This document shows positions 1 to 8,270 of a stretch of DNA of 64,000 nt, piece after piece (within the stretch, counting starts at the first letter, position 1; each line of letters opens with the position of its first letter). The notes beneath the pieces are model-generated. The model was not told the DNA's origin and did no database searches. It worked only from the letters and a program-made list of their open reading frames with translations. This DNA comes from Clostridium_F caseinilyticum. Its GTDB lineage: Bacteria > Bacillota > Clostridia > Clostridiales > Clostridiaceae. Where the stretch lies: NCBI RefSeq assembly GCF_046127645.1, contig NZ_CP175919.1; one strand, given 5' to 3'. The position numbers were made by a program, and so were the translations under genes.

Positions 1-119
1 GGATTAGGTAGAATAAGGATTATTCATAAGAAGTTGTACATATGAATATATAAAGTAATATAAAAAGTGATTAAATCAATTTTAAAATATAAATGTGATT
101 AATGTTTATGAGGGGTTAT

Positions 120-1460
120 ATGAATAAAAAGTGCTCAATGAAAGAAATTTTAGATACATCCATTCCTATTATAGCGGAAATGACACTGTATAATTTAATG
201 GTAGTACTTGATATGATGATGATAGGAAATTATGGAGGAAATAAATGTTTAACCGCAGTAGGGTTAAGTAATGGAGTTATTTTTACTCTTTGTGATGTGT
301 TTATTTCTGTAGGCCTTGCAGTGTCTATAACTTCACTAATAGCTAGAAGCATAGGAAGTAGAAATTATAAAAATGCACAGCAATATTCTATATGTGGTTT
401 ATTTTTAGGCATCATAATTTCCTTTATTATAAGTTATTCTATGTTTTATAAAAGTGAAAGAATTTTATATATGGTAGGTGCAAGGGGAGATATACTTAAA
501 ATAGCTAATGTTTTTAATAAAACAATGGCTATTTCAATTTTTTTTAAAATGAACACTGAAATTATAAATTCTATATTAAGGGGATATAAAAACACAAAAA
601 TTCCTTTTTTAACGTCAGTAATAATAAGTAGCTGTAAAATTATATTAGATTTTATTTTTATATTTGGTATGGGAGAAAAAAGTTTAGGAGTGTTTGGAGC
701 AGCTCTAGCTTCTATACTATCCCAAATAACAGGTTTCACATTTTCTTATATATATATGTTAAATAAATTGAAATCCCATGGTAATATAAATTTATTTAAA
801 TTGCTTAAAATAAATAAGATAAAAGATATTTTAAATATGTATATACCAGCCTCCTTAGAAGAGGCTGTATATAGTATAAGTAGATTGTTAAGTGCTTTTA
901 TGATAATAAATATCGGAAGTGTTTCTTTCTCCGCTAATGAAATAGCGAATACTATAGAAACAGTTTCTATAATACCTAGTGAAGCTTTAGGGGTTGCTGC
1001 TACTACATTAGTAGGAATAAAAATAGGAGAAAGAGATTATAAAGAAGCAAAAAAATGTGGAAATAGATCTCTTATATTTGCAGTTAGTATATCCTTAATA
1101 TTTTCTTTAATATTTATATTTATGCCTAATTTACTAGTAGGATGCTTTTTAGGTAATAAAGAGAAAAAAGTATTAAAATTAGCAACTTTATGTTTGGTAG
1201 TTGGAGCTATAGAACAACCATTTATAGCTGCATCCACTGTTGTTGAAGATGTATTAAAAGGAATAGGAGATGCCAAAACTCCATTTATTGTGACTTTAAT
1301 TTCTAGTTGGTGTATAAGAGTCCCTTTAATCTATTATTATATATATAAATCAAGATATTCAGTAGTGTATGTTTGGTGGATAACCGCTCTTCAATGGTTT
1401 ATAGATTTTCTACTTATGAAAATAATTTTAAATAAAAAGTTTAAAAAATATAGCTTATGA
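120..1460 (+). CDS. MATE-family efflux transporter
   Basis: A multidrug/toxin-extrusion type inner-membrane antiporter that would use an ion gradient to export an unknown small molecule. The 446-residue product is almost entirely hydrophobic, with about twelve membrane segments in two homologous halves and the short polar loops usual for the family. The ATG at 120 is preferred to the in-frame ATGs at 102 and 108 because GAGGGG lies five bases before it, while the earlier ones have no ribosome binding site. The gene stands alone and converges on the aminotransferase gene; both run into the shared hairpin at 1471-1515. The family is clear from composition and layout; the substrate cannot be inferred. 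Confidence 0.85.
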   Translation: MNKKCSMKEILDTSIPIIAEMTLYNLMVVLDMMMIGNYGGNKCLTAVGLSNGVIFTLCDVFISVGLAVSITSLIARSIGSRNYKNAQQYSICGLFLGIIISFIISYSMFYKSERILYMVGARGDILKIANVFNKTMAISIFFKMNTEIINSILRGYKNTKIPFLTSVIISSCKIILDFIFIFGMGEKSLGVFGAALASILSQITGFTFSYIYMLNKLKSHGNINLFKLLKINKIKDILNMYIPASLEEAVYSISRLLSAFMIINIGSVSFSANEIANTIETVSIIPSEALGVAATTLVGIKIGERDYKEAKKCGNRSLIFAVSISLIFSLIFIFMPNLLVGCFLGNKEKKVLKLATLCLVVGAIEQPFIAASTVVEDVLKGIGDAKTPFIVTLISSWCIRVPLIYYYIYKSRYSVVYVWWITALQWFIDFLLMKIILNKKFKKYSL

Positions 1461-1470
1461 TTTTATAAAA

Positions 1471-1515
1471 TAACACCTATAAGTTATGGGGAATAATACA
1501 AACTTATAGGTGTTA
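1471..1515. terminator. bidirectional terminator between convergent genes
   Basis: A perfect 15-bp inverted repeat (1471-1485 with 1501-1515) around a 15-base loop, with AT-rich flanks on both sides. It lies midway between the stop codons of two convergent genes and can serve both. Confidence 0.75.
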
Positions 1516-1519
1516 TATA

Positions 1520-2839
1520 TTAGCTATATTTTCTTAAATATTTATTCTTGTTTTGAACTATTTTATTAAGAGCCATAACTAGAAAATCTATTTCGTAGAT
1601 GTCATTATACATACCAAAACTTAATCTAACCATACCAGGTCTTTCAGATATAGGTTTATCTGCATATGATCCTATTTCTTCTTTTGGAATATTTAATATT
1701 TGTTGTACATAAGGTTGTGCGCAAAAACAACCACTTCTTACAGCTATACCAAATTCTTTAGAAAGTATTTCTGCGGTTATGCTATGATGCATACCATTTA
1801 TATTAAAAGGTATTATGGCAACTCTAGGATAATTTATATCTGCGCAAGAGTAAATTTTTATATCTGGTATTTGTGAGATGTTCCTAAAAGCATATTTAAA
1901 AATATTTTGTTCATAAACTTCAATATTTTTCATTCCCATGCGTGTTATAGAATTTATAGCTTCAACAAGAGCTACAACACCCATAACATTAGGAGTACCT
2001 GCCTCATCCTTTTCAGGAGGATCTGTCCATAGAACATAATCTTTAGTTACTACATTTACAGTCCCACCGCCTTTATAGTCAGGATCACCTTTTATAAAAG
2101 TTTCTTTAGGACCTATTAAAGCGCCTATACCAAAAGGAGCGTACATTTTGTGGGCAGAAAAGGCTAAATAATCAATGTGTTCTAAACTAGTATGAGGTTT
2201 CATACTAATTTTACAATGTGGTATAAGTTGTGCACCATCTACCAAAATTTTGCTACCATATTTATGCACTAATTTTGCTATATCATAAATAGGATTTATA
2301 TAACCTGTTACATTAGATGCACCAGTAATAGTAACTAATTTAACTCTATCACCATATTTTATTAGTTTGTTTTCTAAATCTTTCATTACCAATCTTCCAA
2401 ATTCATCTACCTCTATATAATCTATCTTGTATTTATTCCTCCAAGGCAAATCATTAGAATGATGTTCCATAGAAGTACTTAAAACTATATCTTCATCACA
2501 GGAACAAAGTCTATAGGAAAGTTTATTAATAGCTTCTGTAGTGTTTTTTAAATATATAACAGTATCTTTTTCTAAATCAGCTCCAACAAATCTTCCAATA
2601 ACTTCTCTGGAATCTTCATATATTTTAGAAGATAATTGAGATTTATATCCAGTGCCTCTGTGAATGGACGAATACCAAGGAGAAAATTTTACAATAGCAT
2701 TTACTACAGAAACTAAAGGTGGTGTAGTAGCTGCATTATCAAAATTTATACATGGAGATAGTTGTCCATTATATAAAGGTACTTTAGTGTCACTACCAAC
2801 AACTAAATATCTATAAGGAGATCTTTTGTTATTATACAT
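1520..2839 (-). CDS. SufS/CsdA-like class V aminotransferase (cysteine desulfurase family)
   Basis: A PLP enzyme of the class V aminotransferase fold, most like group II cysteine desulfurases, which take sulfur from cysteine and leave alanine. Visible marks in the 439 residues are the N-terminal NFDNAATTP, the histidine pair EHHSN near 126, the PLP-contacting Asp in LVDGAQ near 201, the Schiff-base Lys231 in SAHKMYAP, and Cys373 in RSGCFCAQP where SufS has its catalytic cysteine. No sufBCD or iscU gene is adjacent, so it may supply sulfur for another purpose or be a selenocysteine-lyase-like relative. Its ATG follows GAGGTG. The family is certain, the exact reaction inferred. Confidence 0.85.
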   Translation of the reverse strand: MYNNKRSPYRYLVVGSDTKVPLYNGQLSPCINFDNAATTPPLVSVVNAIVKFSPWYSSIHRGTGYKSQLSSKIYEDSREVIGRFVGADLEKDTVIYLKNTTEAINKLSYRLCSCDEDIVLSTSMEHHSNDLPWRNKYKIDYIEVDEFGRLVMKDLENKLIKYGDRVKLVTITGASNVTGYINPIYDIAKLVHKYGSKILVDGAQLIPHCKISMKPHTSLEHIDYLAFSAHKMYAPFGIGALIGPKETFIKGDPDYKGGGTVNVVTKDYVLWTDPPEKDEAGTPNVMGVVALVEAINSITRMGMKNIEVYEQNIFKYAFRNISQIPDIKIYSCADINYPRVAIIPFNINGMHHSITAEILSKEFGIAVRSGCFCAQPYVQQILNIPKEEIGSYADKPISERPGMVRLSFGMYNDIYEIDFLVMALNKIVQNKNKYLRKYS

Positions 2840-2933
2840 ATAATCACCTCTATTCCCCTACTATATAATATTTAAAATATAAAAAAACGTAACTCAATTT
2901 TAAAAAATTATCTAGTAACTTTTAAAGGGAGAG

Positions 2934-3062
2934 TTAAAGCAATAAATAATTTTGCTCAATATATAGCTATAAAAATAAAGAATACTAATATTAGTTCACA
3001 AATAAAGTATTCTAATTATTTTTCTAGATATATATCTTAGCTAAAATTATTTATTGCTTTAA
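2934..3062. repeat. palindromic intergenic element, family A copy 1 (core deleted)
   Basis: A 129-bp element bounded by TTAAAGCAATAAATAATTTT and its exact complement. The left arm continues ...CAATATATAGCTATAAAAATAAAG and the right arm, read inward, ...GATATATATCTAGAAAAATAATTAG, the same two arm types as in the copies at 12142 and 62612. The central core seen in those copies is missing. It lies between the aminotransferase and exporter genes. The remaining bases of the 2840-3263 gap show nothing I recognise. Confidence 0.8.
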
Positions 3063-3263
3063 TACATTTAAAAGATGTTCTTATAGAAATATAGTCTTAT
3101 GTAAACAAATATTATATATATAAGTATTTAATTATCATAAACATAGAATAATAATATTTTACTTCTTAAAATAAAAAATATAAAATAATAAATGAAAAGA
3201 AGAGTTATTATATTAGTTCGCATTTAAAATTAAAAATTACAGGATAAAATGGGAGATGAGAAA

Positions 3264-4274
3264 ATGAATAAACTAAAAACTCTATTACCAGGAATTTTAA
3301 TATCATTTTTTATAGCTTTAATAGCAACATGGCTTGGAAACTTAATGCCAGTAATAGGAGGCGCTGTATTTGGCATAATAATAGGTATAATAATAAACAA
3401 TATTGTAGGCAAGCCTAAAAGTACTATAGCAGGAGTAGGATTTACAGCTAAGAAAATATTGCAATGGGCGATCATAGTTTTAGGTGCGGGATTAAGTTTA
3501 TCACAGGTAAGAAAAACAGGATTGGAGTCCTTAGAAGTAACTATATTTACAATAGCTACAGCTTTTATAACTGCTTATGGATTTGGTAAGTTTTTTAAAA
3601 TACCAGATAAGTTAAAAACATTAATAGGGGTAGGTACAGCTATATGTGGAGGTTCTGCTATTGCTGCTGTATCTCCTATAATAGAAGCAGATGAAGTAGA
3701 GATAGCTTATTCTATATCAACTATATTTTTATTCAATGTAATAGCTGTTTTAATATTTCCGCCATTAGGTCATCTTTTGGGCTTTTCAGATAAAGCCTTT
3801 GGATTATGGGCAGGAACAGCTATAAATGATACCTCATCTGTAGTAGCTGCAGGATATGCTTTTAGCAATAAAGCAGGAGAGTATGCAACAATAGTTAAGT
3901 TAACAAGGGCTACTTTAATAATACCAATATCATTAATTTTTGCCTTTATAACAGCTTATAAAAAGAAAAAGGAAGCTAAAATGAAAAAAGGAGAAGTGAA
4001 TTATTCCTTTAAAAAAATATTTCCATGGTTTATATTATGGTTTTTAGTAGCATCACTATTAAATACTATGGGATTATTTAAAGGAAATACAATTTATTAT
4101 ATAAATCAGTTAGGAAAATTTTTAATAGTAATGGCACTATCAGCAATAGGACTAAGTTCAAACTTTAAAGAAATGACTAAAGCTGGATTTAAACCAATAC
4201 TTTTAGGGGTCATAGTATGGTTTAATGTAGCAGTAGTAAGCATAATAATACAATTTATAACAGGGCAGATATAA
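3264..4274 (+). CDS. YeiH-family (UPF0324) putative sulfate/anion exporter
   Basis: A membrane protein of the YeiH / UPF0324 family, annotated elsewhere as a putative sulfate exporter; direct evidence for the substrate is thin. The 336 residues form about ten hydrophobic segments and contain the family-like stretches GTAICGGSAIAAVSP (about 130-145) and LWAGTAINDTSSVVAAG (about 190-205). The ATG at 3264 is chosen over that at 3249 because GGAG sits eight bases upstream of it and nothing precedes the earlier one. Monocistronic; a family B repeat fragment begins 11 bases after the stop codon and a terminator follows at about 4510. Confidence 0.8.
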   Translation: MNKLKTLLPGILISFFIALIATWLGNLMPVIGGAVFGIIIGIIINNIVGKPKSTIAGVGFTAKKILQWAIIVLGAGLSLSQVRKTGLESLEVTIFTIATAFITAYGFGKFFKIPDKLKTLIGVGTAICGGSAIAAVSPIIEADEVEIAYSISTIFLFNVIAVLIFPPLGHLLGFSDKAFGLWAGTAINDTSSVVAAGYAFSNKAGEYATIVKLTRATLIIPISLIFAFITAYKKKKEAKMKKGEVNYSFKKIFPWFILWFLVASLLNTMGLFKGNTIYYINQLGKFLIVMALSAIGLSSNFKEMTKAGFKPILLGVIVWFNVAVVSIIIQFITGQI

Positions 4275-4285
4275 TTAAAATATTA

Positions 4286-4394
4286 CTTAAAAGGTAGTTT
4301 GCTTTTAGTATATTAAAAAGGAATATATTTTTAGAAGGGTAACTTACGACTACAAGAGATTCTAGTTTGTTTTTCACTTAAAATGTATATACTA
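4286..4394 (+). repeat. partial family B element
   Basis: The run from CTTAAAAGGTAGTTTGC through GTATATTAAAAAGGA, then ACAAGAGATTCTAGTTTG and ACTTAAAATGTATATACTAG, matches in order one half of the family B element at 55743-55999 (read on its reverse strand), with many point differences. The other half is absent. Like that copy, it begins almost at the stop codon of the preceding gene. Confidence 0.6.
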
Positions 4395-4509
4395 GAAACA
4401 TTGTTTTTTATAATGATATAAATATGATATAATTCAACTATATTACATTTATTATTTCTTCTTTAGTTTCTAATATATATTTAAATAAATATTTAAATAA
4501 TTAATTTAT

Positions 4510-4562
4510 AAAATAAACTCAAAAAAGATCTACTCTTAGTAAAGACTTTTTGAGTTTATTTT
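4510..4562 (+). terminator. intrinsic terminator downstream of the YeiH-like gene
   Basis: AAAATAAACTCAAAAA(A)G pairs with CTTTTTGAGTTTATTTT across a loop of about 18 bases. It lies about 240 bp after the stop codon, beyond the inserted family B fragment, as if the insertion had separated the terminator from its gene. Confidence 0.6.
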
Positions 4563-4596
4563 AGCATTTTGTATTAAAAAAGAAACAATAAACAGA

Positions 4597-4663
4597 GCAA
4601 AATATCTTAAAAATAACTATTATAGTGAGGGTAAAAAATTATAGTTATAAAATATTTTGCCAT
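4597..4663 (-). terminator. terminator of the small hypothetical gene
   Basis: GCAAAATATCTTAAAAATAACTAT pairs imperfectly with ATAGTTATAAAATATTTTGC across a short loop, about 25 bases past the stop codon of the reverse-strand gene. Confidence 0.5.
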
Positions 4664-4685
4664 TTATTTTTTATAAAAATTAAAA

Positions 4686-4964
4686 TTATAATTCTGGTGT
4701 TAACATTATTCTTTGACCAGGGGCAATATGATAGGTTGATAATAATGCAATGTATCTGTGATCTTCTAATAATAGTATAGGTCTTCCAGCTGACAAACCA
4801 ACAAAGGAGCATTCTTTTCCTTCATTATGGAAATGTTTTATTAAATTTGCAACAATATCATCATTATTAAAACACCATTCATCTAATTCAACAAGAATAT
4901 GTTCCTCTGGTAAAATATTTAAAGCTTGTTTGAAACCTTGTAAAAATTCATTACCTTTTTTCAT
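4686..4964 (-). CDS. small hypothetical protein (92 aa)
   Basis: I do not recognise this protein. It is a soluble, mildly acidic 92-residue product with no signal peptide or membrane segment. It opens MKKGNEFLQGFKQALNIL, has a central WCFNNDDIVANLIKHFHNEG and ends HIAPGQRIMLTPEL. The ATG follows AGGGAGTG on the reverse strand at good spacing, codon use resembles its neighbours, and a hairpin lies directly downstream, so it is probably real. The upstream region carries a cluster of short TTGTAA/TTACAA-like words that might be an operator. No functional clue comes from the neighbours. Confidence 0.6.
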   Translation of the reverse strand: MKKGNEFLQGFKQALNILPEEHILVELDEWCFNNDDIVANLIKHFHNEGKECSFVGLSAGRPILLLEDHRYIALLSTYHIAPGQRIMLTPEL

Positions 4965-5190
4965 AAAAACACTCCCTAATAAATTATTGTTTTAATATAA
5001 ACGTAATAATTAATATCTTTATTGTAAACTCTTTTTGTAATTGGATACGTCTAGTATAGTATATTATACAATAATTGTAAAACAATGTATTGCATTAGAA
5101 TAATACAAAAAAGTTCAAATTGTTTGAAAATAACAAAAAAGTATTGATTATTCAGCTAATTGATAATGAATACTTATTTGACATTAATTA
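4965..5190. other. intergenic region, putative control region
   Basis: Promoter-side region of the reverse-strand hypothetical gene. It holds repeated TTGTAA/TTACAA-like words near 5030-5100 but no ORF or stable hairpin. No function can be assigned. Confidence 0.3.
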
Positions 5191-5349
5191 TTGAAAAGTG
5201 ATGTCATTAATTTAATCAATGATTTTGTAGATTTTTTTCAAAAACATGGTTATAATATAGAAATATTTTAAGAAGAGCTCAAATATGGTGCAGTTCCTTT
5301 ACTTAAATGTTATGATATGTGGCATAATGAATATAGTAATGTTAAATAA
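5191..5349 (+). pseudogene. possible gene remnant with an internal stop
   Basis: One frame reads LLKSDVINLINDFVDFFQK then HGYNIEIF, a stop at 5269-5271, then EELKYGAVPLLKCYDMW and HNEYSNVK before a second stop at 5347. The protein-like composition on both sides of a single TAA suggests a decayed small gene just upstream of fic. There is no good start codon or ribosome binding site. I cannot name the family, and a chance open stretch is possible. Confidence 0.3.
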
Positions 5350-5416
5350 GAGTTTAGTGTAAATTAAATACATATCTTGTGAGCAGTATAAATGAGATAT
5401 TATTAGGAGTGATACA

Positions 5417-6106
5417 ATGTTATTTACAAGAACAAAACAATATCCAGATGTAATTCCACCTATAGATATTAAAAAGCTTATATTTATAGCTAAAAAAACT
5501 CTTCCTGATGTTGTTTTTAATATGGGAAGTTTAGAAGGAAATCCTTTCACATTTCCTGAAGTTCAAACTTTATTAGATGGTATAACCGTTGGAGGACATA
5601 GAGTAGCCGATGAGCAGCAAATCTATGATCTAAAGAGCAGCTGGGAATATTTATTTGAACTGGTTAAGAAAGATGCTTTTCAACTTAATAAAGAAACATT
5701 TAATAATATAAATATTAAAGTTGCAATTAATGAAGCATTAGTCAGTGGGAAATTTAGAGATGGTCAAGTCAGAATAGGGGGAACTGATTATATTCCACCT
5801 AAAGCAGAAGAGTTAGATTCTATATTTTCTAACGAATTACCTCAAATTATAAACAGGTGCCATAGTAAAACCGAATTAGCTTTTGAAATATTATTATTTG
5901 TAGCACTAAATCAGTTTTATTATGATGGAAATAAAAGAACTGGTAGATTATTAGCTAATGGTGTTTTACTCTCTAATGGTCAAGGTGTTTTAAATATAAA
6001 AGCAAAGGACAAATTAGAATTTAATACATTAATGGTTGAATTTTATAATACCCAAAAAGCTGATAATGTTTGTGATTTCCTATATAATAAATGTTTGGAA
6101 AGATAA
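5417..6106 (+). CDS. Fic-domain protein with a degenerate catalytic motif
   Basis: Fic enzymes usually transfer AMP to protein hydroxyls using the motif HPFx[D/E]GNGRxxR. Here, near residues 166-180, the protein reads ALNQFYYDGNKRTGRLL. The DGNKRTGR anion-binding half is intact, but Gln stands where the catalytic His belongs and Tyr replaces Phe. That predicts weak or no AMP transfer, or other chemistry. The 229-residue length suits a short Fic protein with an N-terminal helical part. The ATG follows AGGAG. Next downstream is an MNT/HEPN pair, whose MNT member belongs to another AMP-transferring family. The last 186 bp of this gene are repeated beyond that pair at 6989-7174. Confidence 0.8.
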   Translation: MLFTRTKQYPDVIPPIDIKKLIFIAKKTLPDVVFNMGSLEGNPFTFPEVQTLLDGITVGGHRVADEQQIYDLKSSWEYLFELVKKDAFQLNKETFNNINIKVAINEALVSGKFRDGQVRIGGTDYIPPKAEELDSIFSNELPQIINRCHSKTELAFEILLFVALNQFYYDGNKRTGRLLANGVLLSNGQGVLNIKAKDKLEFNTLMVEFYNTQKADNVCDFLYNKCLER

Positions 6107-6163
6107 ACTATGTTATAATTTAAATGTAATTTTAATGTATTTAGTTTTTTAGGAGTGAATTTT

Positions 6164-6481
6164 ATGAAGGACCATAATAAAATGGGAATAAGTTTTCAAT
6201 TATTTGAAGAGATAAGAAACAGTATATTAAAAAATCCTAAAATAAATAAAGCAGTTATTTTTGGATCTCGTGCAAGAGGAGATTATAAAAAAACTTCTGA
6301 TATAGATATTTGCATATATGGTAATAATATACAAAATATAGACGTAAATCTTTTAGAAGATAGCCTTAAGGAAATTAATACACCTCTTGATTTTGATATA
6401 GTGTATTATGATAAAATAACTAAAGAAGCACTTAGAATTAATATAGAAAAGGATGGTATTTTAATATATGCTAAAAAATAG
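6164..6481 (+). CDS. MNT-type nucleotidyltransferase antitoxin (MntA-like)
   Basis: A minimal nucleotidyltransferase of the MNT antitoxin family. In characterised MntA/HepT systems the MNT enzyme neutralises its HEPN partner by adding AMP units to it. The signature is GSRARGDYKKTSDIDI near residues 35-50: the GS pair and the DxD metal ligands, with a third acidic residue probably in FDIVYYD near 90. The ATG at 6164 is preferred to the upstream GTG at 6155 because AGGAG at 6151-6155 overlaps that GTG and is eight bases from the ATG. It gives 105 residues and overlaps the HEPN gene by 14 bases, implying translational coupling. Confidence 0.88.
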   Translation: MKDHNKMGISFQLFEEIRNSILKNPKINKAVIFGSRARGDYKKTSDIDICIYGNNIQNIDVNLLEDSLKEINTPLDFDIVYYDKITKEALRINIEKDGILIYAKK

Positions 6482-6863
6482 ATTGGAAGAAAGATTAGAA
6501 GATTTTAAAAAGGCCTTTAAGAAGTTAAAAGAAAGTATTGAATTAAAAGTAGAAAATGATATTGTTATAGATGGTGTTATTCAAAGATTTGAATTTACAT
6601 TTGAACAAAGCTGGAAACTTATGAAGCTTTATCTAGAGTATGAAGGTATAGAAGAAGCTAAAAGTCCAAGAAGTACAATAAGAGCAGCATTTAAATACGG
6701 AATTATAGAAGATGGAGATGCTTGGATAAATATGATGATAGACAGAAATAAAACTTCCCATGTATATGATGAAAATACTGCTATAGAAATATATAATAGT
6801 ATAAAATCAAATCATGTTAATCTTTTAGAAAAAATGTTAAATAAAATGGAAGAGCTTTTATAA
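6468..6863 (+). CDS. HEPN toxin of the MNT/HEPN pair (HI0074/HepT-like)
   Basis: Belongs to the family formerly called nucleotidyltransferase substrate-binding protein (HI0074 type), now grouped with HEPN RNase toxins. The 131-residue all-helical protein carries the HEPN active-site motif RNKTSHVYDE near residue 94, that is R-x4-H followed by Tyr, the residue type AMPylated in HepT systems. It starts inside the MNT gene and is followed by a strong hairpin at 6907-6938, so the two genes form a closed operon. RNase activity is inferred from the family. Flanking direct repeats suggest the pair was acquired as a unit. Confidence 0.87.
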   Translation: MLKNRLEERLEDFKKAFKKLKESIELKVENDIVIDGVIQRFEFTFEQSWKLMKLYLEYEGIEEAKSPRSTIRAAFKYGIIEDGDAWINMMIDRNKTSHVYDENTAIEIYNSIKSNHVNLLEKMLNKMEELL

Positions 6864-6906
6864 TTTAAATATAACTTTTGAATAATGAAAAATAGAATAA
6901 AAGTAT

Positions 6907-6945
6907 AAAAACTACTACTAGACTACAGTAGTAGTTTTATTAGTA
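6907..6945 (+). terminator. terminator of the MNT/HEPN operon
   Basis: AAAACTACTAC pairs exactly with GTAGTAGTTTT (6907-6917 with 6928-6938) around a 10-base loop, followed by a T-rich run. Confidence 0.8.
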
Positions 6946-6988
6946 TTATAATATTTTAAGAGAAAATAATGAATTCTTTTATAGTAAA

Positions 6989-7174
6989 TATGATGGAAAT
7001 AAAAGAACTGGTAGATTATTAGCTAATGGTGTTTTACTCTCTAATGGTCAAGGTGTTTTAAATATAAAAGCAAAGGACAAATTAGAATTTAATACATTAA
7101 TGGTTAAATTTTATAATACCCAAAAAGCTGATAATGTTTGTGATTTCCTATATAATAAATGCTTGGAAAGATAA
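6989..7174 (+). pseudogene. duplicated 3' fragment of the fic gene
   Basis: This 186-bp stretch matches 5921-6106, the last 61 codons and stop of fic, with only two base changes (G to A in GTTGAA, T to C in TGTTTGG). It starts at the codons YDGNKRTGR in a frame with no start codon and is presumably silent. Together with the intact fic end it forms direct repeats around mntA-hepT. Outside this block the flanks diverge at once. Confidence 0.9.
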
Positions 7175-7191
7175 AATTAAATAATGTTTTT

Positions 7192-7244
7192 ATCTAATAA
7201 CCACAATAATTTTATATATAATAAAATTATTGTGGTTATTAGAT
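7192..7244. terminator. strong bidirectional hairpin after the fic fragment
   Basis: A perfect 23-bp stem (7192-7214 with 7222-7244) and a 7-base loop lie 18 bases after the stop codon of the duplicated fic end. It is probably the original fic terminator, displaced when the MNT/HEPN cassette arrived. The following 7245-7500 carries no convincing gene. Confidence 0.75.
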
Positions 7245-7506
7245 TTATCATATTAAATTTGTTTGCTAGCGCAAATAGGTATCAGTGTAAATTTAGTTTA
7301 TACGAATATCATAAAAGTACATTTCTTTGACATGCTACGCATTATTTTTCTAATAAAAATTTTTTGTATCAATTTAAATAAGATTAGAGATTCTAATTTA
7401 CTATTTATTGGTCTAATTCTCATCAGCACTTTTCCCTCTATACTCTGTAATCCAAGAAAACTAGGCTAACTTCTATGTCGAATTTCCTCCTATATTAAGA
7501 AAGAGT

Positions 7507-7544
7507 TAAGGATTAAGAAAAGATTTTGTTAAGATGTTTTAAGT
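7507..7544 (+). promoter_or_regulatory. TTAAG repeats upstream of the PAP2/two-component operon
   Basis: TTAAG occurs at 7507, 7514, 7530 and 7540. Direct repeats of short words are the usual binding pattern of OmpR-family regulators, and such a regulator is encoded in this operon, so autoregulation is plausible. Confidence 0.4.
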
Positions 7545-7580
7545 ACAATTATTATATAAAATAAAAACACAATAGAGGTT

Positions 7581-8270
7581 ATGGGGGAAGTTGAATTGAT
7601 ATGCAAAATTAAAAAAAATATAATACCATTAATTTTAATGGCAATAATACCGATAGTAAATGTTTTTTATGCTATCTTAAATAATTCAAATAGAAAAGTA
7701 TATACTTTAGTGACAGAATTTGATAAAGCTATGCCATTTATAGCTGCATTTTCTGTACCTTATATGATATGGTATCCTTTTATAATTATATGTCTGATAT
7801 ATATGTGCTTTAGAAATAGAAATCTATACTATAAGTCCTTATCAGCTATAGTAATAAGTTTAATCACAAGCTATATTATATTTTTCTTTTTTCAAACTAC
7901 AGTACCAAGACCAGAAGTGGTAGGTAATGATATTTTTAAAAGCATTGTTAAATTTATATATAATACAGATAATCCCTATAATTGTTTCCCAAGTATTCAT
8001 GTTATAACTACTTATATTATTATGAGAAATATGTTAAATCATGAAATAAAAAATAGTAGAATAATTAATATTTTTGTTTTAATATTGGGGATACTTATTA
8101 TAATATCTACTGAATTTATAAAACAACATGTTTTATTCGATATAATATTTGCTATAATCTTAGGTGAGGGAATTTATAACATGATAAATTATTATGGTTT
8201 GGAGATGATTAAAAAATGTCAGCAGAAAAAATACTTATTGTTGATGATGAAAAAGAAATTAGGGATTTAA
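7581..8270 (+). CDS. PAP2-superfamily membrane phosphatase
   Basis: A membrane phosphatase/phosphotransferase of the PAP2 superfamily, of the kind that acts on phosphatidate, undecaprenyl pyrophosphate or other lipid phosphates. Of its 229 residues, the three phosphatase motifs are partly readable: TTVPRP near 112, the PSIH of CFPSIHV near 136, and STEFIKQHVLFD near 173, the last supplying the catalytic His and Asp. There are about six membrane segments. The ATG at 7581 has GAGG only two bases away; the TTG at 7596 has GGGGG eight bases upstream and is a fair alternative start. The 3' end overlaps the regulator gene by 55 bp, a tight link suggesting a shared cell-envelope response. Confidence 0.8.
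   Translation: MGEVELICKIKKNIIPLILMAIIPIVNVFYAILNNSNRKVYTLVTEFDKAMPFIAAFSVPYMIWYPFIIICLIYMCFRNRNLYYKSLSAIVISLITSYIIFFFFQTTVPRPEVVGNDIFKSIVKFIYNTDNPYNCFPSIHVITTYIIMRNMLNHEIKNSRIINIFVLILGILIIISTEFIKQHVLFDIIFAIILGEGIYNMINYYGLEMIKKCQQKKYLLLMMKKKLGI

Noticed and set aside
7263..7469. 68-codon open frame after the fic fragment
   Set aside because: TTG start without a binding site and irregular composition. It lies in an area that may hold a faint family B fragment (GATTAGAGATTCTAATTT).
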